From an uncultured Lachnospiraceae bacterium (GTDB taxonomy: Bacteria > Bacillota > Clostridia > Lachnospirales > Lachnospiraceae), in contig CAJOMN010000006.1 of NCBI GenBank assembly GCA_905235745.1, positions 21,024-85,023 on the forward strand: DNA of 64,000 nt. Direction: 5' to 3'. Below are positions 54,543 to 64,000 of the stretch, piece by piece (the stretch's first letter is position 1; each line of letters opens with the position of its first letter). A program made the translations under genes and the position numbers. Below the pieces are notes generated by a model. The model was not told where the DNA came from, made no database searches, and saw nothing but the letters and a program-made list of their open reading frames with translations.

Positions 54543-55730
54543 ATGAAAATCCTGTTTTGGGATCTCGGGGCGGGCGCTGCGGGCGATATGCTGACCGCCT
54601 CCCTGTATGAACTCCTTAGTGATGAGAATAAAAAGACATTTATCGATACAATGAATTCCCTTGGTCTTGACGGTGTAACCGTTGAGGCGCATAAGAGCAG
54701 CAAATGCGGAATTAACGGTACAAGTATCAGGGTAAGCGTACACGGGATGGTCGAGGGAGAGCATGATCCCCATCATGTTGACAGCCACCATGAGCATTCC
54801 CACAGCAGCATACATGATATAGATGAGATAATCTCCCGTATGCCCGTGCCGGAAAATGTCAGGAATAACGCGAAGAATGTATACGATATCATTGCCGGGG
54901 CGGAAAGCCGCGTACATAATGAGCCTGTAGAGCATATCCATTTTCACGAAGTTGGATCGATGGATGCCGTGGCAGATGTAACGGCAGTGTGCCTGCTGAT
55001 TGAAATGCTTGGTGCCAAGAAGATATATGCCACGCCGGTCTGCGTAGGATACGGCAAAGTATCATGCGCGCACGGGATACTTCCGGTACCTGCTCCCGCC
55101 ACCGCTGCTATCCTGGAGGGAGTTCCGGTCTATGCAGGGAATATCGAGGGAGAGCGGTGCACTCCGACCGGAGCTGCGCTTATCAGATATTTCGTTGACG
55201 AATATATGCAGATGCCTGAAATGATAGTAGAAAAGACCGGTTACGGAATGGGAACAAGGGATTACGAAACGGCAAACTGCGTAAGAGCCTTCCTGGGAAG
55301 TACTTCCGAAAGCGGAGAGTATATAACGGAGCTATCATGCAATATTGATGATATGACGGCGGAGGATATCGCTTACGCGGCGCAGAAGCTTCTTGCGGAA
55401 GGGGCATGTGACATATATACCGTTCCGATCGGAATGAAAAAATCAAGACAGGGCACCATGATCACCGTCATGTGCAGGCGTGAAGACACCGACAGATTCG
55501 TATCGCTCCTATTTAAATATACGACTACAATAGGCGTAAGGGAGAATTCGTTCAAGAGATATACGCTTTGCCGGAGAAGTGAAGAGACAGACACACCGTT
55601 AGGGACAGTACGCTTCAAGATATCCGAAGGATACGGTACCGTGCGCAAAAAGCCCGAATATGACGATATATGCCGGATCGCCGAAGAAAAGGGCATTTCC
55701 CCGCAAGAGGCAAGAGAATCGATCATGTAA
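54543..55730 (+). CDS. larC: nickel insertion protein LarC (single frame)
   Basis: The 395-residue enzyme inserts nickel into the pincer cofactor using CTP. The start DLGAGAAGDMLTASLYELL is diagnostic, and a histidine-rich stretch at about residues 73 to 92 probably binds nickel. VEHIHFHEVGSMDAVADV and PTGAALIRYF follow. In Lactobacillus plantarum larC is read through a programmed frameshift; here it is one continuous frame. AAAGG lies before the ATG, and miaA follows by 10 bases. Confidence 0.94.
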   Translation: MKILFWDLGAGAAGDMLTASLYELLSDENKKTFIDTMNSLGLDGVTVEAHKSSKCGINGTSIRVSVHGMVEGEHDPHHVDSHHEHSHSSIHDIDEIISRMPVPENVRNNAKNVYDIIAGAESRVHNEPVEHIHFHEVGSMDAVADVTAVCLLIEMLGAKKIYATPVCVGYGKVSCAHGILPVPAPATAAILEGVPVYAGNIEGERCTPTGAALIRYFVDEYMQMPEMIVEKTGYGMGTRDYETANCVRAFLGSTSESGEYITELSCNIDDMTAEDIAYAAQKLLAEGACDIYTVPIGMKKSRQGTMITVMCRREDTDRFVSLLFKYTTTIGVRENSFKRYTLCRRSEETDTPLGTVRFKISEGYGTVRKKPEYDDICRIAEEKGISPQEARESIM

Positions 55731-55740
55731 GGAATGATAT

Positions 55741-56631
55741 ATGGATAAGCTTATATGCATAGCGGGAACGAACGCATCAGGCAAAAGCGATCTTGGCATA
55801 GAACTGGCAGGAAGATACGGAGGACGTATCATATCTGCCGATTCGAGACAGGTATATGAAGGACTAGACCTTGGCTCCGGGAAGGTAACTCCCGAGGAGA
55901 TGAGAGGTGTCAGGCATTATCTTATCGATGTTGCCAAACCGGATGAATTCTTTTCTCTTTCGCACTTCCAGAAGCTTGCATATGAGGCGATCGATGAAAC
56001 GATAGCGGACGGGGATATGCCGTTTCTTGTCGGCGGAACCGGACTCTATATAAATGCAGTCGTTGACGGATATGATCTGTCTGGCGCCGCTCCCGATATG
56101 GAGATTAGACGCAGGGTTGAGAATGCTTCCTCCGAAGAGCTTATAGCGATCATCCGCAGCAGTAATCCAGGTGTGCTTGCGAGGCTTGATACGGATAATA
56201 AGAGAAGACTTGAGAGGGCGGCAGAGAAAGCGCTTGCCGGGGAGCTTAGGGAGGATCGGAATACACCGAGATATGACTGCCTTATAATCGGCGTAACATG
56301 GCCGAGAGAAGAGCTCTATGAGAGGATACGGATACGTCTTGATAAACGCCTTTCTGAAGGCATGATAGACGAAGTGGCTGACCTTCGTAAGAGTGGTGTA
56401 TCGGATGATTTTCTGTACCGGCTCGGGCTCGAGTACAGGTATATACTGATGTATCTTCGCGGGGAGTTTGCCGATTACGACAGCTTCTACAACAAACTCT
56501 ATATGGAGATAAGGCATCTGGCCAAGGAACAGATGACGTGGTTCCGTAAGAGAAGAGACATCAACTGGGTCGATATGAAAAGCGATCCGGTCGGTGAATG
56601 TATTAAGCTTATTGATGAGTTTACTTTATAA
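55741..56631 (+). CDS. miaA: tRNA dimethylallyltransferase
   Basis: The 296-residue enzyme puts an isopentenyl group on A37 of tRNAs that read UNN codons. The P-loop is AGTNASGKSDLGIELA, followed by ISADSRQVYEGLDLGSGK and VGGTGLYINAVVDG, all diagnostic. It has no mutSL neighbours here. The upstream gene larC may be cotranscribed. The start lacks a strong site. Confidence 0.96.
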   Translation: MDKLICIAGTNASGKSDLGIELAGRYGGRIISADSRQVYEGLDLGSGKVTPEEMRGVRHYLIDVAKPDEFFSLSHFQKLAYEAIDETIADGDMPFLVGGTGLYINAVVDGYDLSGAAPDMEIRRRVENASSEELIAIIRSSNPGVLARLDTDNKRRLERAAEKALAGELREDRNTPRYDCLIIGVTWPREELYERIRIRLDKRLSEGMIDEVADLRKSGVSDDFLYRLGLEYRYILMYLRGEFADYDSFYNKLYMEIRHLAKEQMTWFRKRRDINWVDMKSDPVGECIKLIDEFTL

Positions 56632-56681
56632 TGCCCTATGAGCCTTGACAGGATAAGCGAAATCAAACCCGGAGGTGGGAA

Positions 56682-58448
56682 ATGAATACTATTATTGTGA
56701 TGATACTTGCTGCGGTTGCGGGACTTGTGGCCGTATCCCAGTATTATGCATATGCACCGGTCTCGGCATCAGATAAGCTGAAGTATCAGTATATGACTCT
56801 GGCATTTTCCGTTGCCGCGCTTTCCGTAACGACGATTCTGCTGCAGGTCTTATATCCTCATCCTGCATGCTTTTTGCTGTACGGATTTGAGAAGTTTATT
56901 AGAATTCTCATAATGGGATCGACTATTCTCATCACCGAGGATATGGTCGATGTCGACCGTAAGTATATTTCGGCATTTATATCGGTAATATCTTATGCGG
57001 CCATCGCACTTTTCTTCACAGATATAATGATGTCCTCCGAAGGACAGCTTACGGAGGGGGTACTCGGTGTATATTACAAGCCTGAGGCATCGTGGCACCA
57101 GGCCTTGTATTATATATATTATATCTTCTATGTCGTAATACTCCTCACCTTCATTGTCTGCCGCGCAACGACGGTATATCGCAAATGTGAGAAGCATGAT
57201 CTGGTACTGCTGCTGCATGTTTATAGTTTTTCAGCCGCCGGATTTCTTGCCGAGCAGTTTATCATCACGTATTCCATGCGTTATATTCCGATAGTGATAC
57301 TGTTTAGCTTGATATCACTCATCATTTTAAGACAACTTCTGATGTATCACGACTCCATTACCCTTTCCAGGGATCATTATAAGAATGAACTTGACAGCGG
57401 GAGAACGGATGTTGTGTTAATCCTTGACAACCGGCTTAAGGTTGTATATCAGAACAAACGGGCCGAAGTCCTCGCGCAGATGTACGATGACAATTATCTC
57501 GGCAGAAAGCTTTCGGATATCTTCACCTTATCTTCAAACGCGTACTCCCAGCTCTTCCAGAACGGTCTGGAAAACGCATTCGGTATAGTAGCGGATTATC
57601 CCGCCAATAACCGTCATGTGAACATGATCGTCAGCCATAAATACGATAAGTACGGCGAGATACTCTCCATGACTGTATTTGTCTATAATATGGAAGATCT
57701 TGAACAGGAAGAGAGTATCGTTAACGACGTAAGCGAAGAAAACGGGGAGGTTATGATCCAGAATGCTACAAGCATCACCAGGGACGCCCGTGTACTTATC
57801 GTCGACGATGACGTAAGATTTCTCAATGTATTCCAGCGTATTCTGAAACCGTATGAGGTTTCGGTGACAAGAGCCGTAAGCGGAAGAGATGCCCTGACGC
57901 TTGTAAGCAATCATGTATTTGATATCATCTTCATATCATATGAAATGGAAAACGGAAACGGAGCCAGAACCGCGGCCGGGATCAGAAACATAGGCGGCGA
58001 AGTGTGCAGCCGGGTTCCGATCATATTTACCACGACCGCTGATATCAATGATGTATTTACGGGATTCCTTGAAGCGGGATTCAACGATTATCTGGAGAAA
58101 CCGATCTCAAAGAGAAGTCTCAACTCAGTGCTGACAAGATGGCTGTGGATGAGATTTGAGAACGAGGATCCGGAGGAGGTTCCTGCAGACAACATGTTCT
58201 CCGCACACTATAATGAACTGAACACCCTTGCGGATGATGCGGAACATATGTATTCGGAGCACAAGTATGAAATGCTCGGATTCTGCGTTAAGGGAATAGA
58301 GAAGGACAGCCGCAGGATCGGACTGAATGATATAGCCGATCTGTCGGAGGAGCTTGAGGAAGCTATAATGTTCGAAGATATCGAGAGGATAGGTCAGCTG
58401 TTCGGTAAACTTCGGATCGGAATAAGAGATGCGGTTACCATAAGGTAA
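56682..58448 (+). CDS. 7TM sensor with degenerate receiver and Hpt domains
   Basis: The 588-residue protein has about seven membrane segments (1 to 230), a PAS-like region (about 235 to 345), a receiver-like domain (about 365 to 490) and a helical C-terminus resembling Hpt. In the receiver, the acidic pocket (VDDD), the Thr and the Lys (EKPISK) are kept, but the phosphoacceptor Asp is replaced by Ser419 (DIIFISYEM). In the Hpt-like part the histidine is replaced by Phe534 (FCVKG for HxLKG). No histidine kinase core is present. So it should not take part in phosphotransfer; it may bind a partner or ligand. CGGAGGTGGG precedes the ATG. Confidence 0.88.
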   Translation: MNTIIVMILAAVAGLVAVSQYYAYAPVSASDKLKYQYMTLAFSVAALSVTTILLQVLYPHPACFLLYGFEKFIRILIMGSTILITEDMVDVDRKYISAFISVISYAAIALFFTDIMMSSEGQLTEGVLGVYYKPEASWHQALYYIYYIFYVVILLTFIVCRATTVYRKCEKHDLVLLLHVYSFSAAGFLAEQFIITYSMRYIPIVILFSLISLIILRQLLMYHDSITLSRDHYKNELDSGRTDVVLILDNRLKVVYQNKRAEVLAQMYDDNYLGRKLSDIFTLSSNAYSQLFQNGLENAFGIVADYPANNRHVNMIVSHKYDKYGEILSMTVFVYNMEDLEQEESIVNDVSEENGEVMIQNATSITRDARVLIVDDDVRFLNVFQRILKPYEVSVTRAVSGRDALTLVSNHVFDIIFISYEMENGNGARTAAGIRNIGGEVCSRVPIIFTTTADINDVFTGFLEAGFNDYLEKPISKRSLNSVLTRWLWMRFENEDPEEVPADNMFSAHYNELNTLADDAEHMYSEHKYEMLGFCVKGIEKDSRRIGLNDIADLSEELEEAIMFEDIERIGQLFGKLRIGIRDAVTIR

Positions 58449-58452
58449 CCGC
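58431..58452 (+). terminator. hairpin at the convergent gene ends
   Basis: GCGGTTACC (58431-58439) pairs with GGTAACCGC (58444-58452) around ATAA. It contains the stop codon of the upstream gene and lacks a T-run, so it may work from either side but weakly. Confidence 0.45.
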
Positions 58453-58459
58453 ACAATGA

Positions 58460-61400
58460 TCATTCCAGATTCTTAAATGCCGTTGAGAGCATCAGCTTGA
58501 TACGGTTAAGCTGATTGACTTCACTTGCCCCGGGATCGTAATCTATCGCGACTATATTGGATTTCGGGTATTTACGGCGTATCGCTTTAATAACTCCCTT
58601 ACCTACAACGTGATTCGGAAGGCAGCCGAATGGCTGCGTACATACGATATTCATGACACCGCTGTGGATGAGCTCCATCATCTCGCCGGTAAGGAACCAT
58701 CCCTCGCCTGTCTGGTTGCCGATATCAACGATCGACATTGCATATTCTGCAAGTGTCCTGATATGCACCGGAGGAACAAAGTGCCTGCTTTCACGCAGCG
58801 CCTTGACGGATGCTCCTCTTACGCGTTCGAGAGCCCATATCCCGAGAGAAGCAATCGTTGCAGCGCTCTTTTTGGTGCCGAGATGATCAGCCTTGTATCT
58901 CTGGTTGTAGAAACAGTACTGCATAAAATCAAGGAGATCGGGCATTACCGCTTCCGCTCCCTCACTCTCTATCAGATTCACAAGGTCATTATTGGCGGTG
59001 GGAGAGAACTTGACAAGGATCTCTCCTACGATCCCGACACGGGGTTTGCGCAGATTCTCATCTATCGGAAGGTTATCAAAATCCTTCACGACCTTCCTGC
59101 ACAGTCCGTAGAATGTCGGTATCGATATATGGTCGGATTCTATAAACTCACAGCATGGTGCTATCCACTTGTGATAAAGCTCGTTTGCGGAATCCGGGAC
59201 AAGCTCATACGGTCTCATTCTGTACAGGCATCTCATGAATATGTCGCCAAGCGCCGCGGCACATACTCCCCTTAACATAAACTTCGGTGTGATCTTAAAT
59301 CCCGGATTGGATTCGAGCTTTGACAGATTGAGTGATATGACCGGTATATCGGGATATCCGGCCTTGGCAAGAGCTCTCCTGATGAACCCGATGTAATTGG
59401 TTGCCCTGCATCCGCCGCCTGTCTGGGTCATTATGACTGCAAGATGATCGGTGTCATATTCGCCGGACAGCACTGCGTCCATTATCTGTCCCACAACTAT
59501 GAGTGACGGATAGCAGGCATCGTTGTTCACGAACTGCAGACCCATGTCGATAGCTGCCCTGTTTGAGTTGTTCAGCACTATCAGATTGTAGCCTTCCGCG
59601 TTAAATGCACTCTGCAGAAGGTCAAAGTGGATAGGAGACATCTGGGGACACAGGATAGTATATTTGTCGTCGTACATCTGCTTCGTATAGAGTACGCGGT
59701 TATAAGCGGCAGAATGTATATTACGTGTCTCGTTCCTGCGTTTCCTGATCCTGATGGCCGCCAGAAGAGAACGTATTCTGATCCTTGCCGCTCCGAGATT
59801 GTTGACTTCGTCGATCTTCAGGCATGTGTATATCTTGTCGCCGGAACTTACTATGTCGTTAACCTGGTCGGTTGTTACCGCATCCAGCCCGCATCCGAAC
59901 GAATTGAGCTGGACAAGCTCTATATCGTCGCGGGTCTTGACATAGGTTGCGGCGGCATACAGCCTTGAGTGATACATCCACTGGTCGGATACGATAGTCG
60001 GTCGTTCGACCTCGGCAAGATGCGATATGGAATCCTCGGTAAGGACAGCGAGCCCGTAGGAGTTGATCATCTCGGGAATTCCGTGATTGATCTCCGGATC
60101 GATATGATACGGTCTTCCGGCAAGCACGATACCGCTTCTGCCGGTCTCTTCAAGGAAGTGTAATACCTCTTCGCCCTTATGCTGTATATCACGTCTTGCG
60201 TTATCCAGTTCCTCCCAGCCAGCCTTGGCGGCATAGTATACCTCGTCAGCAGGGATCTCCGGAAATGCGGTGATCAGTCCCTTTGCGGCGATCTCAAATG
60301 TAGAGAATGCAAGAAAGGGATTGCGGAATTGTACCGAACCGCTGCATATCTCTTCAACGTTGTTCTTGATGTTCTCGCTGTATGAAGTGACAATGGGGCA
60401 GTTGTAGTGATTGTTCGCATTCGGGAATTCATTGCGTTCGTAGAATACGCTCGGATAGAAGATCACGGGGACGCCCTTTTGGATCAGCCACATGATGTGC
60501 CCGTGCGCAAGCTTCGCCGGATAGCATTCGGATTCGCTCGGTATCGATTCAATCCCGAGTTCATATATATTGTGAGAACTGATCGGAGACAGTACAACGG
60601 AATAACCGAGCTTTGTGAGGAATGTGAACCAGAACGGATAATTCTCGTACATATTAAGGACACGGGGAACGCCAATTACGCCGCGCTTTGCCTCGGATTC
60701 GGGAAGCGGTTCGTAATCAAACACCCTGTGGAGCTTGTAGTCATAAAGGTTGGGAAGATTTTCTTCGTTCTTGACCTTACCGATGCCGCGCTCACATCTG
60801 TTTCCGGATATGAACTGTCTGCCACCCGGGAATTTGTTAACTGTAAGGCGGCAGCTGTTTGTACAGCCTCTGCATTTGGTCATTGATGTCTCGTATGTAA
60901 AAGCATTTAGTTCATCATATGAGATGAGAGTAGTGCTCTTATCGTCTTCATATTGTTCACGCGCTATAAGCGCAGCGCCGAATGCGCCCATTATCCCGGC
61001 GATGTCGGGGCGGATCACTTCAACATTTGCTATCTTTTCCAGGGAGCGCAGAACCGCGTCGTTGTAGAAAGTGCCTCCCTGCACGACTATCTTCCTGCCG
61101 AGCGTCCTGGCATCGGATACTTTTATTACCTTAAACAGTGCGTTCTTGATGACGGAATACGCAAGCCCCGCCGATATGTCGGCAACGTCCGCACCTTCCT
61201 TTTGCGCCTGTTTGACCTTGGAATTCATGAACACGGTACATCTTGTACCAAGATCGATAGGATGCTTCGCAAAGAGCGCCGCATCGGCAAAATCGGAAAC
61301 GGTATAGTCGAGACTTCTGGCAAATGTCTCGATAAATGATCCGCATCCGCTTGAACAGGCTTCATTGAGCAGCACATTGTCAACCGCATGATTTTTGATC

Positions 61401-62692
61401 CGGATGCATTTCATGTCCTGCCCGCCGATATCGAGTATGCAATCGACATCCGGCTCGAAAAACGCTGCCGCGTAGTAATGGGAGATCGTCTCAACCTCGC
61501 CGGCATCAAGCATCAGAGCCGATTTGATAAGCGCTTCACCGTAACCGGTCGAGCAGCTGTGCGCAATGACGGCATCGGAGGGAAGCAGGGAGTATATCTC
61601 CTTAAGCGCACGGATTGATGTCGCGAGCGGACTTCCGTTGTTGTTATCGTAAAATGAATACAGAAGATTGCCGTCCTTGTCTATGAGCGCCGCTTTCGTT
61701 GTGGTTGATCCGGCGTCTATTCCGAGAAAGCATACGTCATGGTAATCCGAAAGAGGTTTCTTATTGACCTTTGCCAGCGAATGCCTGTCTGTAAATTCCT
61801 TATATTCCGCCTCATCCCCGAACAGAGGATCCATACGGGCAACCTCGAAGTCCATCCTGATCTTGCCGTCAAGGAGCGAGATGAGATCGTCTATGTGAGC
61901 AACCTCTGATTCTTTGTAATTAAAAGCAGCTCCCATAGCTGCAAACAGATGAGAGTTCTCGGGTATAAATGTGTGTTCCTCGTCGAGCCCGAGAGTTCTG
62001 ACGAATGCGTTGGTAAGCTCCGAGAGGAAGTGGAGAGGACCGCCGAGAAATGCCACGTGTCCGCGGATCGGCTTGCCGCACGCGAGCCCGGATATGGTCT
62101 GGTTGACTACTGCCTGAAATATTGATGCTGCAAGATCCTCCTTCGTAGCGCCGTCATTTATAAGAGGCTGTATGTCGGATTTGGCAAAGACACCGCATCT
62201 TGCAGCTATCGTATAGAGACTGTGATATCCTTTGGCATATTCATTAAGACCGGCAGAATCCGTCATGAGAAGAGCAGCCATCTGGTCTATAAAAGAGCCG
62301 GTTCCGCCAGCGCATATTCCGTTCATGCGCTGCTCGATGTTGCCGTCCTCAAAGTATATTATCTTGGCGTCTTCGCCCCCAAGCTCGATCGCGACATCGG
62401 TAAGAGGCGCTATCTTGGAGAGCGCAGTCGATACGCATATGACCTCCTGCACGAACGGGATATTCATATGATTTGCGAGCGTCAGACCGCCGCTTCCGGT
62501 TATTATCGGGTGGAGCGTTATGCTGCCGAGCTGCTTCCTTGCATCCGCAAGAAGAGAGCGGAGGGTATTCTGTATATCGGCGAAATGCCTTCTGTAGTCT
62601 GAAAACAGAAGGTTGTCGTCAGAGTCGAGAATTGCGATCTTAACAGTGGTCGAGCCGATATCTATACCAAGATAATAGTTATTGTCATTCAT
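58460..62692 (-). CDS. double BadF/HgdC-type activase fused to a 2-hydroxyacyl-CoA dehydratase-like region
   Basis: The 1410-residue protein contains two ASKHA ATPase domains: [10 protein letters not shown] at residues 9 to 18 and [10 protein letters not shown] near 322. Each has a cysteine motif that in HgdC binds a [4Fe-4S] cluster ([10 protein letters not shown] and ACSSGCGSF). A CRGCTNSC segment near 604, a DUF2229-like part and a dehydratase-subunit-like C-terminus (about 1000 to 1410, [13 protein letters not shown]) follow. Known two-protein systems use ATP in the activase to drive electrons into the dehydratase; here everything is in one chain. The family occurs in many anaerobes, but its substrate is unknown. 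It is transcribed alone, opposite to its neighbours. Confidence 0.88.
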   Translation of the reverse strand: MNDNNYYLGIDIGSTTVKIAILDSDDNLLFSDYRRHFADIQNTLRSLLADARKQLGSITLHPIITGSGGLTLANHMNIPFVQEVICVSTALSKIAPLTDVAIELGGEDAKIIYFEDGNIEQRMNGICAGGTGSFIDQMAALLMTDSAGLNEYAKGYHSLYTIAARCGVFAKSDIQPLINDGATKEDLAASIFQAVVNQTISGLACGKPIRGHVAFLGGPLHFLSELTNAFVRTLGLDEEHTFIPENSHLFAAMGAAFNYKESEVAHIDDLISLLDGKIRMDFEVARMDPLFGDEAEYKEFTDRHSLAKVNKKPLSDYHDVCFLGIDAGSTTTKAALIDKDGNLLYSFYDNNNGSPLATSIRALKEIYSLLPSDAVIAHSCSTGYGEALIKSALMLDAGEVETISHYYAAAFFEPDVDCILDIGGQDMKCIRIKNHAVDNVLLNEACSSGCGSFIETFARSLDYTVSDFADAALFAKHPIDLGTRCTVFMNSKVKQAQKEGADVADISAGLAYSVIKNALFKVIKVSDARTLGRKIVVQGGTFYNDAVLRSLEKIANVEVIRPDIAGIMGAFGAALIAREQYEDDKSTTLISYDELNAFTYETSMTKCRGCTNSCRLTVNKFPGGRQFISGNRCERGIGKVKNEENLPNLYDYKLHRVFDYEPLPESEAKRGVIGVPRVLNMYENYPFWFTFLTKLGYSVVLSPISSHNIYELGIESIPSESECYPAKLAHGHIMWLIQKGVPVIFYPSVFYERNEFPNANNHYNCPIVTSYSENIKNNVEEICSGSVQFRNPFLAFSTFEIAAKGLITAFPEIPADEVYYAAKAGWEELDNARRDIQHKGEEVLHFLEETGRSGIVLAGRPYHIDPEINHGIPEMINSYGLAVLTEDSISHLAEVERPTIVSDQWMYHSRLYAAATYVKTRDDIELVQLNSFGCGLDAVTTDQVNDIVSSGDKIYTCLKIDEVNNLGAARIRIRSLLAAIRIRKRRNETRNIHSAAYNRVLYTKQMYDDKYTILCPQMSPIHFDLLQSAFNAEGYNLIVLNNSNRAAIDMGLQFVNNDACYPSLIVVGQIMDAVLSGEYDTDHLAVIMTQTGGGCRATNYIGFIRRALAKAGYPDIPVISLNLSKLESNPGFKITPKFMLRGVCAAALGDIFMRCLYRMRPYELVPDSANELYHKWIAPCCEFIESDHISIPTFYGLCRKVVKDFDNLPIDENLRKPRVGIVGEILVKFSPTANNDLVNLIESEGAEAVMPDLLDFMQYCFYNQRYKADHLGTKKSAATIASLGIWALERVRGASVKALRESRHFVPPVHIRTLAEYAMSIVDIGNQTGEGWFLTGEMMELIHSGVMNIVCTQPFGCLPNHVVGKGVIKAIRRKYPKSNIVAIDYDPGASEVNQLNRIKLMLSTAFKNLE

Positions 62693-62813
62693 ATGTGTAT
62701 ACCTTACTTATAAGCAGAATATGGAAAATACAAAAGGATTCGAATAAAATTGTTTCCTATAAGTTTTAACACTGCTTATCTGATTTGTAAAGTAATAGTA
62801 GGCCATCAATAAT

Positions 62814-62842
62814 TGATTTTGGTGAGCGGCTCGGGTATGATA
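62814..62842 (+). promoter_or_regulatory. promoter of the DHH phosphoesterase gene
   Basis: TTGATT (62814-62819), 17-base spacer and TATGAT (62837-62842), about 50 bases before the ATG, in the divergent region with the 1410-residue gene. Confidence 0.5.
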
Positions 62843-62894
62843 AGGAATAGCTTATGAAGGAAAAGACAATGCATGCATAGGGAGGATATATCAT

Positions 62895-63908
62895 ATGACA
62901 GATCATACGTTGGATGAACTGATAAAATTGCTTGGAAACAGGCAGAATGCCGGCAATAAAGTCTATGTGCAGACGCACAATTTTCCGGATCCGGATGCGA
63001 TAGCCTCTGCATACGGAATGCAGAAGCTTCTTTCACATTTTGGAGTGGATGCCGATATCTGCTACCATGGTGATATCGACCGTGTCAATACCAGAAAAAT
63101 GCTGGAGCTGCTTAAGATCAGGATGTATTCCAAGCATGAACTGGAAGACGTTATGCGAGAAGATGATCCCATCATTTGCGTGGATTCACAGAAAGAGGGC
63201 GGTAACATCCTCGATATGACAGGTGACGAAGTTGCCTGCGTGGATCATCATCCGACAGTGAAGAAGATCGATTATTTCTATAAGGATGTACGAATAGTCG
63301 GGAGCTGTGCCACTATCATTACGGACTATTTTCGCAAACTGGAAGTACCTTTGGATGAGATGACAGCCACTGCGCTGCTGTACGGCCTGAAGATGGACAC
63401 ACTCGGTTTTTCGCGGGGCGTAAAGGAGCAGGACATAGATGCCTTTGCTTATCTGTACCGTCAGGCGGACAATGACCTTCTTACAAGTCTGGAGCGCAAC
63501 CAGTTGATGTTCAATGACCTTGATGCTTACGGAGCTGCGATAAGCGGAGTGGAAGTATACGGGAATCTGGGAATATCCAGGATACCTTTTTCATGCCCCG
63601 ATGCCTTGATAGCGATCGTATCGGACTTTTTGCTTTCGCTCGATGAAGTTGAGGTTGTGGTGGTCTATTCCATACGGGAGGACGGCTATAAATTCTCGAC
63701 CCGTTCCGAGGTTAAAAAAGTGGACGCGGGAAAACTTGTCGCGAATGCTCTTCGGGGCATCGGAAACGGTGGCGGGCACTCTTTTATGGCAGGGGGATTT
63801 GCGGGGAAGGAGCAGATACAAAGCCTTGGAACCGATCCGGATTATGAGCTTCGAAACCGCTTTCTTGATGCTCTTAACATGGGTGTCAAAAGGGACGGTT
63901 CTTTTTGA
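62895..63908 (+). CDS. DHH/DHHA1 family phosphoesterase
   Basis: The 337-residue protein has the DHH motifs: NFPDPDAIASAYG, CVDSQ and CVDHHPTV. The C-terminal DHHA1-type segment is GNGGGHSFMAGGF. Relatives include the NrnA nano-RNase and c-di-AMP phosphodiesterases such as GdpP; the lack of a membrane sensor suggests the NrnA-like side. GGAGG lies 9 bases before the ATG. The last eight or so residues are encoded within a palindromic repeat. Confidence 0.93.
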   Translation: MTDHTLDELIKLLGNRQNAGNKVYVQTHNFPDPDAIASAYGMQKLLSHFGVDADICYHGDIDRVNTRKMLELLKIRMYSKHELEDVMREDDPIICVDSQKEGGNILDMTGDEVACVDHHPTVKKIDYFYKDVRIVGSCATIITDYFRKLEVPLDEMTATALLYGLKMDTLGFSRGVKEQDIDAFAYLYRQADNDLLTSLERNQLMFNDLDAYGAAISGVEVYGNLGISRIPFSCPDALIAIVSDFLLSLDEVEVVVVYSIREDGYKFSTRSEVKKVDAGKLVANALRGIGNGGGHSFMAGGFAGKEQIQSLGTDPDYELRNRFLDALNMGVKRDGSF

Positions 63909-63921
63909 CACTTTTTGACAC
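63883..63921 (+). repeat. palindromic repeat at the 3' end of the DHH gene
   Basis: GTGTCAAAA (63883-63891) pairs with TTTTGACAC (63903-63911) around a GGGACGGTTCT core; a second CTTTTTGACAC copy follows (63911-63921). The first half is inside the coding region and supplies the C-terminus (VKRDGSF) of the DHH protein. I recall similar GGGACGGTTC palindromes in many copies in clostridial genomes, but could not search. Confidence 0.6.
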
Positions 63922-64000
63922 AGTTTGGGACGTAGCATATACCAACAAATATAAAATAGTTGACGACCGTCAAGTATTTATAGATATTCATGATCTCATA

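Noticed and set aside
63951..64000. TTGACG near the right edge as a promoter of a new gene
   Set aside because: Sequence ends before any -10 or start codon can be judged.
1..64000. CRISPR arrays, rRNA genes, insertion sequences, prophage
   Set aside because: I found no regularly spaced repeats, no rRNA-like sequences and no transposase or phage protein motifs anywhere in the window.

Overview
The window looks like a chromosomal segment of a strictly anaerobic, moderate-GC Bacillota of class Clostridia, most likely a Lachnospiraceae relative. The reasons are the clostridial gene order (rpmF, plsX, acpP, rnc, smc, ftsY, then ylxM, ffh, rpsP, khpA, rimM, trmD, rplS, lepB, rbgA, rnhB, ylqG, ylqH, yraN), ferredoxin-linked keto-acid oxidoreductase genes, a tryptophan T-box and strong AGGAGG-type ribosome binding sites. 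The taxonomic call is inference from content. I see no rRNA, CRISPR array, prophage or insertion sequence.

Layout. 1-682 is the 3' end of an NHLM-type (bacteriocin/RiPP) ABC exporter, so a peptide-export cluster probably lies just left of the window. A tRNA-Leu(CAA) follows on the minus strand with its own promoter. 0.9-9.2 kb carries a small zinc-finger membrane protein, polA, coaE, a large FtsA/PilM-like ATPase, a WalJ-like metallo-hydrolase and the ACT/UPF0210 pair. A minus-strand lipoprotein fusing two hydrolase domains (9.2-11.2 kb) interrupts. 11.4-15.0 kb encodes iorA, iorB and paaK (aryl-pyruvate to aryl-acetyl-CoA and aryl-acetate), then tmcAL and pta. 17.5-37.7 kb is the core information-processing and membrane block: ribosomal proteins, lipid initiation, RNase III, SMC, the SRP pair, tRNA and rRNA maturation, two signal peptidases flanking rbgA, and the flagellar-export-like pair ylqG/ylqH. 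It ends with a convergent, unusually long PRPP synthetase gene.

37.8-51.4 kb is more accessory: gltX, a UvrD-type helicase, a YjbR-MGMT fusion, and a sensor kinase translationally coupled to an ene-reductase-type flavoenzyme. Next to these is a two-subunit aconitase X dehydratase. A tryptophan T-box then controls a trpXYZ transporter. 51.5-58.4 kb holds a DUF362 ferredoxin, thioredoxin, two tiny membrane proteins, larB-larC, miaA and a sensor-like protein whose receiver and Hpt domains have both lost their phosphorylation residues. 58.5-62.7 kb (minus) is a 1410-residue double-activase protein of the 2-hydroxyacyl-CoA dehydratase superfamily. The window ends with a DHH phosphoesterase whose 3' end lies inside a palindromic repeat.

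The most promising leads are: (1) the kinase / ene-reductase / aconitase X cluster, which could dehydrate a hydroxy acid and then reduce the alkene; (2) the phosphorylation-dead sensor protein; (3) the free-standing FlhB-tail/FliK-like pair; (4) the two-hydrolase lipoprotein; (5) promoters embedded in terminator hairpins. Only the sequence was read. All family assignments come from motif recognition, without any database search.
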